A stretch of DNA of 64,000 nt from contig CALKEU010000007.1 in the NCBI GenBank assembly GCA_938084565.1, positions 51,039-115,038 on the forward strand, given 5' to 3'. Below, piece by piece: positions 1 to 8,184 of this stretch. Position numbers and translations under genes: made by a program. This stretch comes from Candidatus Kapaibacterium sp. (lineage in GTDB: Bacteria; Bacteroidota; Ignavibacteria; Kapaibacteriales; HRBIN21). The notes under the pieces are model-generated. The model saw nothing but the letters and a program-made list of their open reading frames with translations, was not told the DNA's origin and did not search any database. The stretch's first letter is position 1. Each line of letters opens with the position of its first letter.

Positions 1-484
1 CGAGCCAGTAGTAGAGCGCCGCCCACGGACTCTGAGCATGGAGCATGCCCACAAGGAGAAAGCCGCCAGGCTGTAGAATGCGAAGGGCCTCGCGTAGAGC
101 CCGCTGCGGCTCCGCGATGAATTCCAACGTTGCAAAGAAGAGGAGTGCCGCCTGGGAGTTGTCGGAAAAGGGCAACATATAGGCATGGGCTGCTACCCAC
201 TGGACCGGAAGTCCTTCTGTACGCCGTTCTCCGTAGCGTCGCATGGCAGCAGCCGGTTCCACGGCCGTGACGGAAAAGCCTCGTTGAGCCAACCATGCAG
301 CCACACGCCCCGTGCCTGCTCCTACCTCTACGATAGGCTTCTCTCGGCTGAGGACGGCCACAGCCTGCTCAAGAGCACCCATCTCCCGCTCTTCTACGAA
401 TCTCCCCAAGGGGGTTTCGTACCAGCGGTCGTAAGCCGCAGCCAGCTCTTCGAGTTCGAACGGATTAAGACCACCACTCCCCAT
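1..484 (-). CDS. Class I SAM-dependent methyltransferase, C-terminus cut by window edge
   Basis: The reading frame is open from the ATG at 484 to the left edge (161 codons). Residues 51-60 read IVEVGAGTGR, the glycine-rich SAM-binding motif I. An acidic residue follows the second beta strand (AVEP, 75-78), and a motif near 137-142 (LQPGGF) is typical of the post-motif-III region of class I methyltransferases. The substrate cannot be told; the overall look is of the generic Methyltransf_11/UbiE-like type. It starts 4 bp after the stop of the upstream T9SS protein on the same strand, so it is probably the last visible gene of that operon. The family assignment is firm and the function unknown. 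Confidence 0.85.
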   Translation of the reverse strand, partial: MGSGGLNPFELEELAAAYDRWYETPLGRFVEEREMGALEQAVAVLSREKPIVEVGAGTGRVAAWLAQRGFSVTAVEPAAAMRRYGERRTEGLPVQWVAAHAYMLPFSDNSQAALLFFATLEFIAEPQRALREALRILQPGGFLLVGMLHAQSPWAALYYWL

Positions 485-488
485 GAGC

Positions 489-2639
489 CTACGGCACTAC
501 CAATACGGAAGACACACGCCGGTATTCAGCCGTAGTCACAACAACAAGATACGTGCCTGCAGCGAGCCCAGTTAGATCAAGTTGCACGGGGCTCGACAGC
601 GCAGCTCCGTACCACTGCCGCACACGGTAACCCAGGAGCGAGTAGAGCTCTACAGTGACTCTGTGGCTCGAAGGAGGAAGCTCCAGCTCCAGCAGTGACC
701 CGACTACTACGCGGGGAGCACCAACGTATGGCGATCTGCTCTCCCAAGGGACAGCGACGCTGAGGCCTATGTCGTCATCCTTACGCGGCACAAGCTTGTA
801 GTTGCCGAAGCTGTAGAAGAGGATACCACGGATGTACTCGAGGCGTTGCCCGCGCTGGAGCACTATTTTGCCATCTGTGCCGCGCGTCCCGTAGTGCGTT
901 GCTCCATCGTCGGTCTCTACCCGCAGGCGGGCTGTCGTTTCTCCAGGGGTGTCGAAGAGTTCAGCGTCAACGATTGTGAATTCGCCAAAGTTCGAAGGGG
1001 CATCGGCATTACTATCGGCAACGATGACATTGCGGAATTCCACAAGCATGCTCTCCCATCCTTCAGCGGGGGCTTCACCTTGACGGCGGCCGGCAATGTC
1101 TCGCGTGCGCAGTATAACCGCTGGCACAACATTCCCGCTTGAGATAAAGCCCCCATCCCCACCCTGATCCACCAGAGCTACTGAGGTCAACGCCGTCACG
1201 TGTTGATCTTGGGCTCGTGCTCCGAGCTCAGCTACGGTGCCAGAGATGCGGATCTTATCCCCGCGGCGGAAGCTCCGCAGAGGATCGGTGGTTGATATCG
1301 TGTGAAGCCAGAGGCCGGAGAAGGCAGCGGTGTCGTCCTGTATGTAGATGCGCGGTGCGCCGTTGTTGGGGATGTCCGAAGTATCAGCCGTGATGATGCC
1401 TTCGAGCACGACACGGAAGCCAACGTAGCCGGATTGTCCATTTGGATGCACACTCTGCCGTACATCGGCAATCCGCGGTGGGCGATCTAGCACTTTGTAG
1501 AAGTACACCCCCGAAGGGGGCATACGCACAATGGTGCCTGCTGTATCGGCTGCCTCCACCCAGTAACGGACGATGCTCTCTGCGGGTTGCGGAGGGATAG
1601 AAGCTGTGAAGAGCGTATCGCTATGGGCAACAGCATCGAGCTGGAGCGTATCTGCCCCTGTGGTAGCAACAAGGCGAACGTACGCCAGCGGAAAGTCGCC
1701 ACGCCGGACCCCGATCTGAAGGGGAACTGCCTCCGTCGAGCGTGGGAATGGACGGGCCCGATCCCGTTGGACAGAGGTGATCACCGGTGGCGTCGTGCCG
1801 AGCTCAACATCGTCCGGGTAGACGGGAGTAATCATGAACGACTGCGGTTGTCCCCCGACAGTGCTGGCAGTGATATAGCCTCGAAGCCGCCGAATCCGCT
1901 GCCCAATCGGGTATGGGGTAAAATCCCGGAGCCGATGAGCCCGCGTGGTAAAGTAGCCCGATTGGTCGCGCAAGTACATCTGGTTGCCCTCGTTGTCGGA
2001 GATAACGATGACGGGCTGATTGGCAACGACGGTGACATCGCGCAGCTCTACGAGCATTCCTACATAGCGCGACCCCCGCTCAATGTTTGGCACTGAGCTC
2101 CCGACCGGTCCACTGTAGAAGTCAGCAATGCTTACGGGAACTGCTTCGGGGAGCTGGAGGCCGTAGTCGAGGAACTCCACTGGTCGGGCTTGGGGACCGG
2201 TGATGACTTCGGCCTGGGTCGGTCCCAGACGATTCCGAAGTGGATCGGTACTGCTGGGGAAATTGGTAATCCGCACGAGGACTTCGACGTAGTCCCCCGG
2301 GCGGATCCGGTCAAAGTAGGTTGTCAGCACCGTTGTATCGGACTGCAGTACATTGATGCCAGCGTAGGCATTCCGGCTCAGATCGGAATCCCGCAAGAAG
2401 GTCACCCACCGAGCACCTGCCCACAGCAGAGGGCGCCGATCGGAGGCCGGATCGAGCACAGGCGGCACAGTCACAATCCCGACAAGGAGCACTGTATCTC
2501 CAATCCAGGGGGACAGGAGCGAACCCACAGCCAGAGAATCTGGCGGCAGGCTCATGATCTCATGGACATGCACCCGCCGGTACTGGCCCACAAGGACAAG
2601 TGCTGCCATGCAGAGGATGAGTGCTGAGCGTGTAACCAT
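489..2639 (-). CDS. Secreted OB-fold/Ig-like multidomain protein with T9SS type A sorting domain
   Basis: This 716-residue protein has a short N-terminal signal-like segment (hydrophobic residues 5-19). It contains at least three OB-fold-like segments (about 35-165, 195-285 and 405-500, each with patterns such as GDYVEVLVRIT or GDKIRISGTV) and an Ig/FN3-like stretch near 300-380. The last about 85 residues form a T9SS type A sorting domain (LYSLLGYRV, then LAAGTYLVVV, then a short strand to the C-terminus). Similar OB-fold repeats occur in secreted YhcR-type nucleases, but no nuclease motif is visible here. The gene follows the 2658-4694 gene by 18 bp and is presumably co-transcribed. The cargo role is unknown; surface or extracellular location is inferred from the sorting domain. 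Confidence 0.8.
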   Translation of the reverse strand: MVTRSALILCMAALVLVGQYRRVHVHEIMSLPPDSLAVGSLLSPWIGDTVLLVGIVTVPPVLDPASDRRPLLWAGARWVTFLRDSDLSRNAYAGINVLQSDTTVLTTYFDRIRPGDYVEVLVRITNFPSSTDPLRNRLGPTQAEVITGPQARPVEFLDYGLQLPEAVPVSIADFYSGPVGSSVPNIERGSRYVGMLVELRDVTVVANQPVIVISDNEGNQMYLRDQSGYFTTRAHRLRDFTPYPIGQRIRRLRGYITASTVGGQPQSFMITPVYPDDVELGTTPPVITSVQRDRARPFPRSTEAVPLQIGVRRGDFPLAYVRLVATTGADTLQLDAVAHSDTLFTASIPPQPAESIVRYWVEAADTAGTIVRMPPSGVYFYKVLDRPPRIADVRQSVHPNGQSGYVGFRVVLEGIITADTSDIPNNGAPRIYIQDDTAAFSGLWLHTISTTDPLRSFRRGDKIRISGTVAELGARAQDQHVTALTSVALVDQGGDGGFISSGNVVPAVILRTRDIAGRRQGEAPAEGWESMLVEFRNVIVADSNADAPSNFGEFTIVDAELFDTPGETTARLRVETDDGATHYGTRGTDGKIVLQRGQRLEYIRGILFYSFGNYKLVPRKDDDIGLSVAVPWESRSPYVGAPRVVVGSLLELELPPSSHRVTVELYSLLGYRVRQWYGAALSSPVQLDLTGLAAGTYLVVVTTAEYRRVSSVLVVP

Positions 2640-2657
2640 CGTTGCTCCCCTCGTGTG

Positions 2658-4694
2658 TCACTTGAGCACAAGGAGGTACCCTAAGCGCAACTCTGCGCTG
2701 TCTGCATCCTCGACAATGATGATGTAGAGGCCCGGAGCAAGAGGCTGATCGGCCGCACTGAGGAGATCCCAGGCGTGGAATCCCCCTGCTGTCGAGAGGT
2801 CCCCGACGAGGCCAGCGTGAGTAAACCAGCCAATTGTACCTCCTTCCTGCTTCCCGCTTTCGTGCCACAACACCGCCACCTCCTGGCCAGCGGCATTCCA
2901 GATGCGGATACGACAGCGGTGAGGGAGGTTGTAGAAGTACAGCTTTCGCCCTCGCTCGGAACCTCCCGGCTCCCAGGCCGCTGAGATCCGGTAAGGATTC
3001 GGGAAAATGCCGATGCGGGCAATGCTGTCGGTGCGCACTGGTCCACGGCCAGGGATAAAGAGGAACTCCGCTGCCAGTGGGCTCGATTCCAACTCGGGAA
3101 TGCCGTTGAGCTCGTCAGGAGAGCTGAAGGCTGTCAGGCCCACGCGGTAGAGCCATCCATCCAGGAGCGGGCCGAGACGGTAGGCGTACGTGTAGCCAAC
3201 GGTATCCCCCGCAAAGGTAAGTCGCTGAGGTTGTCCGGTATGGTCCCGAATGCGCAGCGCTTCGAAGCCATTATCGTAGCCGATGCCATTGCCCGGCAGA
3301 TCCCACTGCCGCAGCAGCTGGAGTGAATCCAGCGCTGTTGCGGCAGGCCCACTCAGCCAGAGCCGGTATCCTTCGAAGTGGCGGCGGTTGGTAAAGATAT
3401 CGCGGGACGCTTCGGCGTTATCGCTCCAGTAGAGCGTGGCTTCCCCGCTGCCCACGAGCAGCCGGACTCGCGGAGCCTCCGGCGGTGAAGGCAGGAGGAA
3501 ACGCACAATGCTGCCATCACCGCGTACATCAGGCTCTCCCGGATCGAGCCGCCCGTTGCCATTGAGATCGTTCCCATTGTAGGCCCGCTGGGCCCAGCCC
3601 GCATACCGCAGCAGATGGAAGCGGCTGGCAGGGTCGTCCGCTGCTGGGTCTCCAGGCTTCTTTGCACAGATGATGGCAAAGGCAACTCGGAGAGAATCCC
3701 CAGGCTGCAGCAGTGCAAACGGGCCCACAGACAGCATAATGGAGCGATTACTCGGCGACCGCAGAAACTGCCGAGCGTAGTCAAAATTGACCTGCCCAAG
3801 GAAGCTGCTTGAAAGACGCCGGTAGCGCTGTTGATCATTCTGCGGCGACTGCGTCCACTCGTCCCCTATCGTGTTCCGGAACTGCCAGGAGTTGAAGAAG
3901 ACCGTCGTGCACGGTGGCTCACTCCCGAGGAATTTGATGGCAAAGTAGCTGTCGGCTAACCCACGGTCGCCAGCAGCGTCCCATTCGTAAATGAGCGCCT
4001 CCTGCTCGAGGAAGCCTTCAGCCCCGGCCGTGTAGAACGCCGATCCCCGCGGGGCAACAAGCCGCGTATTGCGCACCACCGCGTCTGCCCATAGACCAAC
4101 GTAGAGACTCTCGATAGCCGTCGGCCCAACATTGCGGATCGTATACCACAGGATGACGAAGGCGTCAGCGAAGGGATAGTTCCACGCATAGCTCTCCAGG
4201 CGCACGTGCAGGCCTAAAGGGTAGTCGTGCTGAGGAATGCGCTGGGTAGTTCCCGGTATGACCTGGTTGGTGTCAGTGAACTCCACAAGGAAGTCCCGGT
4301 GGCTGACGGCCTCGGGCGTGTAGTATGGATCGGTCGGAAGCGAGGAGCGGATGCGGACGGGGCTCAGTGGGGTGAATTCAAAGCCTTCGCTTGCATACCG
4401 TGCTGAGGCAACATCAATAGCAGCGGTTGAGACGGCAACAATCTCCTCCGATCCCCGGCGGATGCGGCCCCCTACCCAGAGCCCGCCGATGAAGAGATGT
4501 TCGATACCGCTGCCGCGAGGGTATTCACACGAGGGTTGGGTAGGCCAATTTGCAAAGCCAGTGCCGAGTGTACCAAAGTTGGAAATTGTCAGCCGGATGT
4601 TGCCGACATCGGTGTAATGTGAGGCATCGTCTGGGATAAGAGGCTGCCCCCAGAGGCTCGAGAAGAGCGCAAGCAGCAGAAGTGTAATCAGCAT
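2658..4694 (-). CDS. Large secreted protein with FN3-like region and T9SS sorting domain
   Basis: The reading frame stays open upstream to 4844, but the ATG at 4694 is preferred. It directly precedes a clean signal peptide (MLITLLLLALFSSLWGQ) and leaves 43 bp after the upstream permease gene, whereas the longer form would overlap that gene. The product is 678 residues. The middle holds an Asp/Asn-rich, calcium-loop-like segment (NDLNGNGRLDPGEPD) followed by a fibronectin-III-like region. The C-terminus carries a beta-rich tail (IRIWNAAGQEVAVLW, then LAPGLYIIIVED) of the T9SS sorting type. I recognise no enzyme domain. Proteins of this build are common in Ignavibacteria/Kapabacteria-like genomes. 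Its role at the cell surface is unknown. Confidence 0.75.
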   Translation of the reverse strand: MLITLLLLALFSSLWGQPLIPDDASHYTDVGNIRLTISNFGTLGTGFANWPTQPSCEYPRGSGIEHLFIGGLWVGGRIRRGSEEIVAVSTAAIDVASARYASEGFEFTPLSPVRIRSSLPTDPYYTPEAVSHRDFLVEFTDTNQVIPGTTQRIPQHDYPLGLHVRLESYAWNYPFADAFVILWYTIRNVGPTAIESLYVGLWADAVVRNTRLVAPRGSAFYTAGAEGFLEQEALIYEWDAAGDRGLADSYFAIKFLGSEPPCTTVFFNSWQFRNTIGDEWTQSPQNDQQRYRRLSSSFLGQVNFDYARQFLRSPSNRSIMLSVGPFALLQPGDSLRVAFAIICAKKPGDPAADDPASRFHLLRYAGWAQRAYNGNDLNGNGRLDPGEPDVRGDGSIVRFLLPSPPEAPRVRLLVGSGEATLYWSDNAEASRDIFTNRRHFEGYRLWLSGPAATALDSLQLLRQWDLPGNGIGYDNGFEALRIRDHTGQPQRLTFAGDTVGYTYAYRLGPLLDGWLYRVGLTAFSSPDELNGIPELESSPLAAEFLFIPGRGPVRTDSIARIGIFPNPYRISAAWEPGGSERGRKLYFYNLPHRCRIRIWNAAGQEVAVLWHESGKQEGGTIGWFTHAGLVGDLSTAGGFHAWDLLSAADQPLAPGLYIIIVEDADSAELRLGYLLVLK

Positions 4695-4737
4695 GGCAAG
4701 CGCGAAATTACGCTGCTCCTGGGGCACTGTGGGGACA

Positions 4738-5976
4738 TTACTCCTCCCGCAATGCTTCCGCAATGGGCTGCCGAGCTGCCCACCGGGCCGGCACGACAGC
4801 GGCCAGAAGTACCAAAGCAAAGCCCACCCCGGCGATGAGGACAAGATCCCAGGGCTCCAGCAGAACCGGCAAGACAGCTAAGATATAGCGCGTCGGATCG
4901 AGCCGGATCCAACCGAAGTGCTGCTGCCCCCAGTAGAACACCATACCGGCAAGTATCCCGGCCGCAATTCCCATCCCCCCGAGAATGCAGCCCTGACGTA
5001 GGTAGAGGCGCTGGATATCGGTTGCACTCATCCCAAGGGTCCTCAGGAGTGCCAGCTCCCGCCGCTTGCGGACTGCGCTCATGCGCAGTGTCGCAGCAAC
5101 GTTGAAGACTGCTACCAGCACAATGAGACTCAGCACGGCAAAGGTGCCCAGTCGCTCCAGGCGCAGCACGTCGTAGAGCTGCTGGTGCAACTCATACCAC
5201 GGTATGCTTCGGAAGTGTTGGCTTCCCCGCTGCTGAAGTAGCTGGAGAGCTTGCGGTAGTTGGTCGGCCGTCGATAGCCACAGATCGACCGTACTCCAAC
5301 CCTGCGCTGGAAAACCTGCTAAGCGCCGACCAATGGCGGTGTCGGTATAGAGGAGCAGACCGTGGTGTTCGCCCATTGGCGCTTGGGCAATACCGGCCAC
5401 CATGAGCCGGACACCGGGATGGAAAGAGAAACCCAGGGCGAGCTGCTCCAGCATAGTCGGGGTCCACAGCCACAGTGTATCACCCGGCAGAGCACGGAGG
5501 CGCTCTGCGAGTCCGGCGCCCAGTACTGCTGCGGGCATCCCATCGAGCCGGAAGAGGAAATCCCCGATCACGGTTGCCTCTGCGAGTGCCGTTGCACGGC
5601 GCAGCGGTTCCTCGGGGGCTGCAATCAAGAGTGCCGGCGAGAAGGCTTGACCGCAGCGTACAACAAGCCGTAGCGTGATGGTCGGCATCACAACGCGAGC
5701 GTGTAAGAGTCGGGCGTAGAGCTCGAGCGTGTCTGGACTCATCTGGAACCACGATCCAGTGCGCGGGAGCAACCGCACATGAGGCTCATAGCGCAATAGC
5801 ACGCTCTGGACGGCGTGATGGAATCCCTTGAAGATGCTCAGCACACTCACAAGCGTTGCCGTCCCCAATGCAATACCGACAGCCGACAGCACTGCAATCA
5901 ACTGAATGACGCCCCAGCGCCGGCGCACAGGTAGCCAGCGCCAGAGGAGAAACCATAGAGCCGAAGAGTGCCTCAT
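4738..5976 (-). CDS. LolC/LolE/FtsX-family ABC transporter permease
   Basis: A 412-residue membrane protein. It has one N-terminal transmembrane helix (about 23-45, with the GIALGTATLVSVLSIFKGF pattern of LolC/E), a long periplasmic domain, and three C-terminal helices (about 280-300, 325-350 and 370-400). The cytoplasmic loop VRKRRELALLRTLGMS is the coupling motif of MacB/LolE/FtsX permeases, which contact a LolD-type ATPase. No ATPase gene lies in the window. In Lol systems such permeases extract lipoproteins from the inner membrane. The start codon overlaps the stop of the upstream lamin-tail gene (TGATG at 5978-5974), which implies translational coupling. The exact Lol role is inferred. 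Confidence 0.85.
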   Translation of the reverse strand: MRHSSALWFLLWRWLPVRRRWGVIQLIAVLSAVGIALGTATLVSVLSIFKGFHHAVQSVLLRYEPHVRLLPRTGSWFQMSPDTLELYARLLHARVVMPTITLRLVVRCGQAFSPALLIAAPEEPLRRATALAEATVIGDFLFRLDGMPAAVLGAGLAERLRALPGDTLWLWTPTMLEQLALGFSFHPGVRLMVAGIAQAPMGEHHGLLLYTDTAIGRRLAGFPAQGWSTVDLWLSTADQLPQALQLLQQRGSQHFRSIPWYELHQQLYDVLRLERLGTFAVLSLIVLVAVFNVAATLRMSAVRKRRELALLRTLGMSATDIQRLYLRQGCILGGMGIAAGILAGMVFYWGQQHFGWIRLDPTRYILAVLPVLLEPWDLVLIAGVGFALVLLAAVVPARWAARQPIAEALREE

Positions 5977-7676
5977 CAGTATGCAACGACCAGCGGCATC
6001 TTACTCACAGATTGCCGGCCGCTATTGAGGTCGAGCGCTTCCACAACCACGACGTATACTCCCGGTGGGGCGAATTCCCCGCGATCGGTTCGCCCATCCC
6101 ACCGTACGAAGCCACGCGAAGCCGAAAAGCGCGCATGCTCCAGTGTACGCAGAGGCATCCCCTCCTCCGTGAAGATCCGTACAGTCACCGTAGCTTTCTG
6201 GAATGGCAGCTCGTACGCAATGAGGCAGTAATGCCGTTCTGCGGCCGCAATGCGGAAGGGATTGGGCGCGGCTTGCACAGTACCCTGCAGGGGCACAGGG
6301 ATAGCAATACTATTGGGACGTCCTGGGGTTGCCCCCTCCGGTGCCCCACAGCTGCTCCAGGAGCTTGGCTCGGTCGACGGCAAGAGCGGATGGAGCTTCT
6401 CCAAACTCAGGCCACGGCCTCCCCTTGCAGCGGGATCATGCCACCGCGGCGAATAAGGAACCGAATCGACAGTGACCCCGTTAGGATCTCGCACGATGAC
6501 GACATCCCCACTGTTCCTGAGCCACAGAGAAGCCTTCCCGATATACACTCCTGCATGTCCCAGCAGCCACGGATAGCTCCTCACAATAGCGCTGTCCCAT
6601 GCAATGACGGCCAGTTCTCCGGGCCCCAGCTTCAGGGGTGTGGCAATGGTGAGGGTATCCGTCTGTGTTGGTCTCCAGGTATGGAGCTTCCAGCCCTCGA
6701 GGGCAAGCGTATCGTTGCCCGTGTTGACCAGTTCCACAAACTCTGCCCCGCCGGGTAGAGGTTCGTAGAGTAGCTCGTTGATTGAGATGGTGGCAGAGAC
6801 TGCCGAGCGGTAGAAACGGCGCTGAAGTGTGTCGTTCCACCGCCTCATATCTCCGGGCAACTCGACGGCGGCGCGGATGCTGTACCACCCGGCTGGGAGT
6901 TCACCCCAGAGTAGCGGAGCAGCGAGCTCTTTCGTCCACCGCTGCCCTGGGCTGAGTTCTGGAACCTGCAGGTGCAGTCGGCGCTCATCCTCGGTATACT
7001 GCCCGTCTCGGTTGGCATCAATCCAGAACGTCACAGAAGCCTCGCCATGGGGAGCCGTACCGGCATTGAGCACCGTGACGGAGAAAGCAGTCAAGCTGGA
7101 CATTGCAAGAGACTCCACAGCATAGTCTGCCGGCAGCGGCGTCACGCTGTTGACTTCCCCGGGCGTTGCTCCAGCCGGGGCCTGGCAGGGCGCCAGGTTA
7201 TCTGGAGCCCATGCCGGGAGTGTTGGCTCCCGCCGTTCGAGCGACACCCCTGCCCTGCCCCAGCGCATGGTGTAGAAGAGGGAGTCGACCAGAACCGAAT
7301 CAGGCCGCCGCAGTATCACGGCGTCGCTGGTATTGTTCAGGGTTGGCAGGCGTAGCTCCACAAGGGTGGTGCCCTCGGGAAGGCGGCGCGCTTCCCTTAA
7401 GGCGGCTGTGTCTCGGGTCAGTACAGCATATCCGCGCGGCGGGAGGAGGAAGCGGGGAAGCGAGACTGCTGTACGGAGATCGGTAAGCCACCAGTTTGTC
7501 AGCTCCAGCGCCCTCTCCCCTGGGTTGTAGAGCTCCACCCACTCGGGTTCTCCCGCCGGAGGGACGGGCATCACCTCATTGATAATCACCTGTGCCACCG
7601 CACCTATCGGCCCCCACAGGACCATCCAGCAGAGGTGGGGTCTCCACGCAGTGGATGCGCAGCGATGCTCGGCCAT
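5976..7676 (-). CDS. Secreted protein with two lamin-tail domains and a T9SS/FlgD-like C-terminus
   Basis: The protein has 566 residues. After a signal-like N-terminus (about 12-28) come a lamin tail domain (about 29-135, opening IINEVMPVPPAGEPEWVELYNPG), a CARDB-like beta domain (about 185-295) and a second lamin tail domain (about 300-430, ISINELLYEPLPGGAEFVEL). A C-terminal FlgD/T9SS-like beta sandwich follows (VRIFTEEGMPLRTL, then PPGVYVVVVEA). Lamin tail domains in bacterial secreted proteins often accompany extracellular nucleases or adhesins; none is fused here. The stop overlaps the start of the LolE-type permease by one base, and the start lies 4 bp after the msrC stop. The function is unknown. 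Confidence 0.8.
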   Translation of the reverse strand: MAEHRCASTAWRPHLCWMVLWGPIGAVAQVIINEVMPVPPAGEPEWVELYNPGERALELTNWWLTDLRTAVSLPRFLLPPRGYAVLTRDTAALREARRLPEGTTLVELRLPTLNNTSDAVILRRPDSVLVDSLFYTMRWGRAGVSLERREPTLPAWAPDNLAPCQAPAGATPGEVNSVTPLPADYAVESLAMSSLTAFSVTVLNAGTAPHGEASVTFWIDANRDGQYTEDERRLHLQVPELSPGQRWTKELAAPLLWGELPAGWYSIRAAVELPGDMRRWNDTLQRRFYRSAVSATISINELLYEPLPGGAEFVELVNTGNDTLALEGWKLHTWRPTQTDTLTIATPLKLGPGELAVIAWDSAIVRSYPWLLGHAGVYIGKASLWLRNSGDVVIVRDPNGVTVDSVPYSPRWHDPAARGGRGLSLEKLHPLLPSTEPSSWSSCGAPEGATPGRPNSIAIPVPLQGTVQAAPNPFRIAAAERHYCLIAYELPFQKATVTVRIFTEEGMPLRTLEHARFSASRGFVRWDGRTDRGEFAPPGVYVVVVEALDLNSGRQSVSKMPLVVAY

Positions 7677-7680
7677 TGGT

Positions 7681-8175
7681 TCAGAGGCGGTAATATCGGT
7701 GCAAGCGCTCTCGATCGGTGGCAGATAAAAGGCGAAGGGCTAGGTCTTCAAGGCCGCTAGCATCCTCGCTCGTAAAGCGTCCGAGCCGAGGGCTATCGAG
7801 ATCGAGCACGCCGTAGAGGCATCCGTCCCAGGAGAGCGGGACGACAAGCTCGGAGAGGGTTTCAGGCGTGCAGGCGATATAGCCCGGAAAGTTCCTCACA
7901 TCGGGAACGACAATTGTGCGCTGCTCTTGGGCTGCCCGACCGCACACACCCTGCCCGAGCCGGATGCGCTGGCATGCCGGCTGGCCCTGAAATGGCCCGA
8001 GCAAGAGCTCATCTCCATCGCGCAGGTAGAAACCCACCCAGTTAATCTCAGGCAGGCGCCAGAAGAGCAGCGCTGCCATATTTGCTGCACAAGAGAAGAA
8101 ATCACGTTCCCCTGCCCAGAGCTGTTCCAGCTCGGCAGCCAGCGTAGCATACGGAGAAGTGTGAGCCTCAGACAT
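7681..8175 (-). CDS. msrC: Free methionine-(R)-sulfoxide reductase (GAF domain, fRMsr)
   Basis: This 164-residue single GAF-domain protein carries the fRMsr signature: INWVGFY (44-50), GPFQG (60-64), Cys68 in PACQRI, Cys78 in GVCG and Cys102 in IACTPETLSELVVPL. The 10- and 24-residue spacing of the three cysteines matches the catalytic set of E. coli MsrC. The enzyme reduces free L-methionine-R-sulfoxide in the cytoplasm using thioredoxin (family knowledge). It sits 9 bp after the aldehyde dehydrogenase stop and 4 bp before the lamin-tail gene. It may therefore serve oxidative-damage repair alongside envelope genes, although the link may be only transcriptional. Confidence 0.93.
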   Translation of the reverse strand: MSEAHTSPYATLAAELEQLWAGERDFFSCAANMAALLFWRLPEINWVGFYLRDGDELLLGPFQGQPACQRIRLGQGVCGRAAQEQRTIVVPDVRNFPGYIACTPETLSELVVPLSWDGCLYGVLDLDSPRLGRFTSEDASGLEDLALRLLSATDRERLHRYYRL

Positions 8176-8184
8176 GGCCCTGAG

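Noticed and set aside
6012..6758. Plus-strand frame of 248 codons opposite the lamin-tail gene
   Set aside because: Low-complexity antisense shadow; the minus-strand product has clear lamin tail domains.
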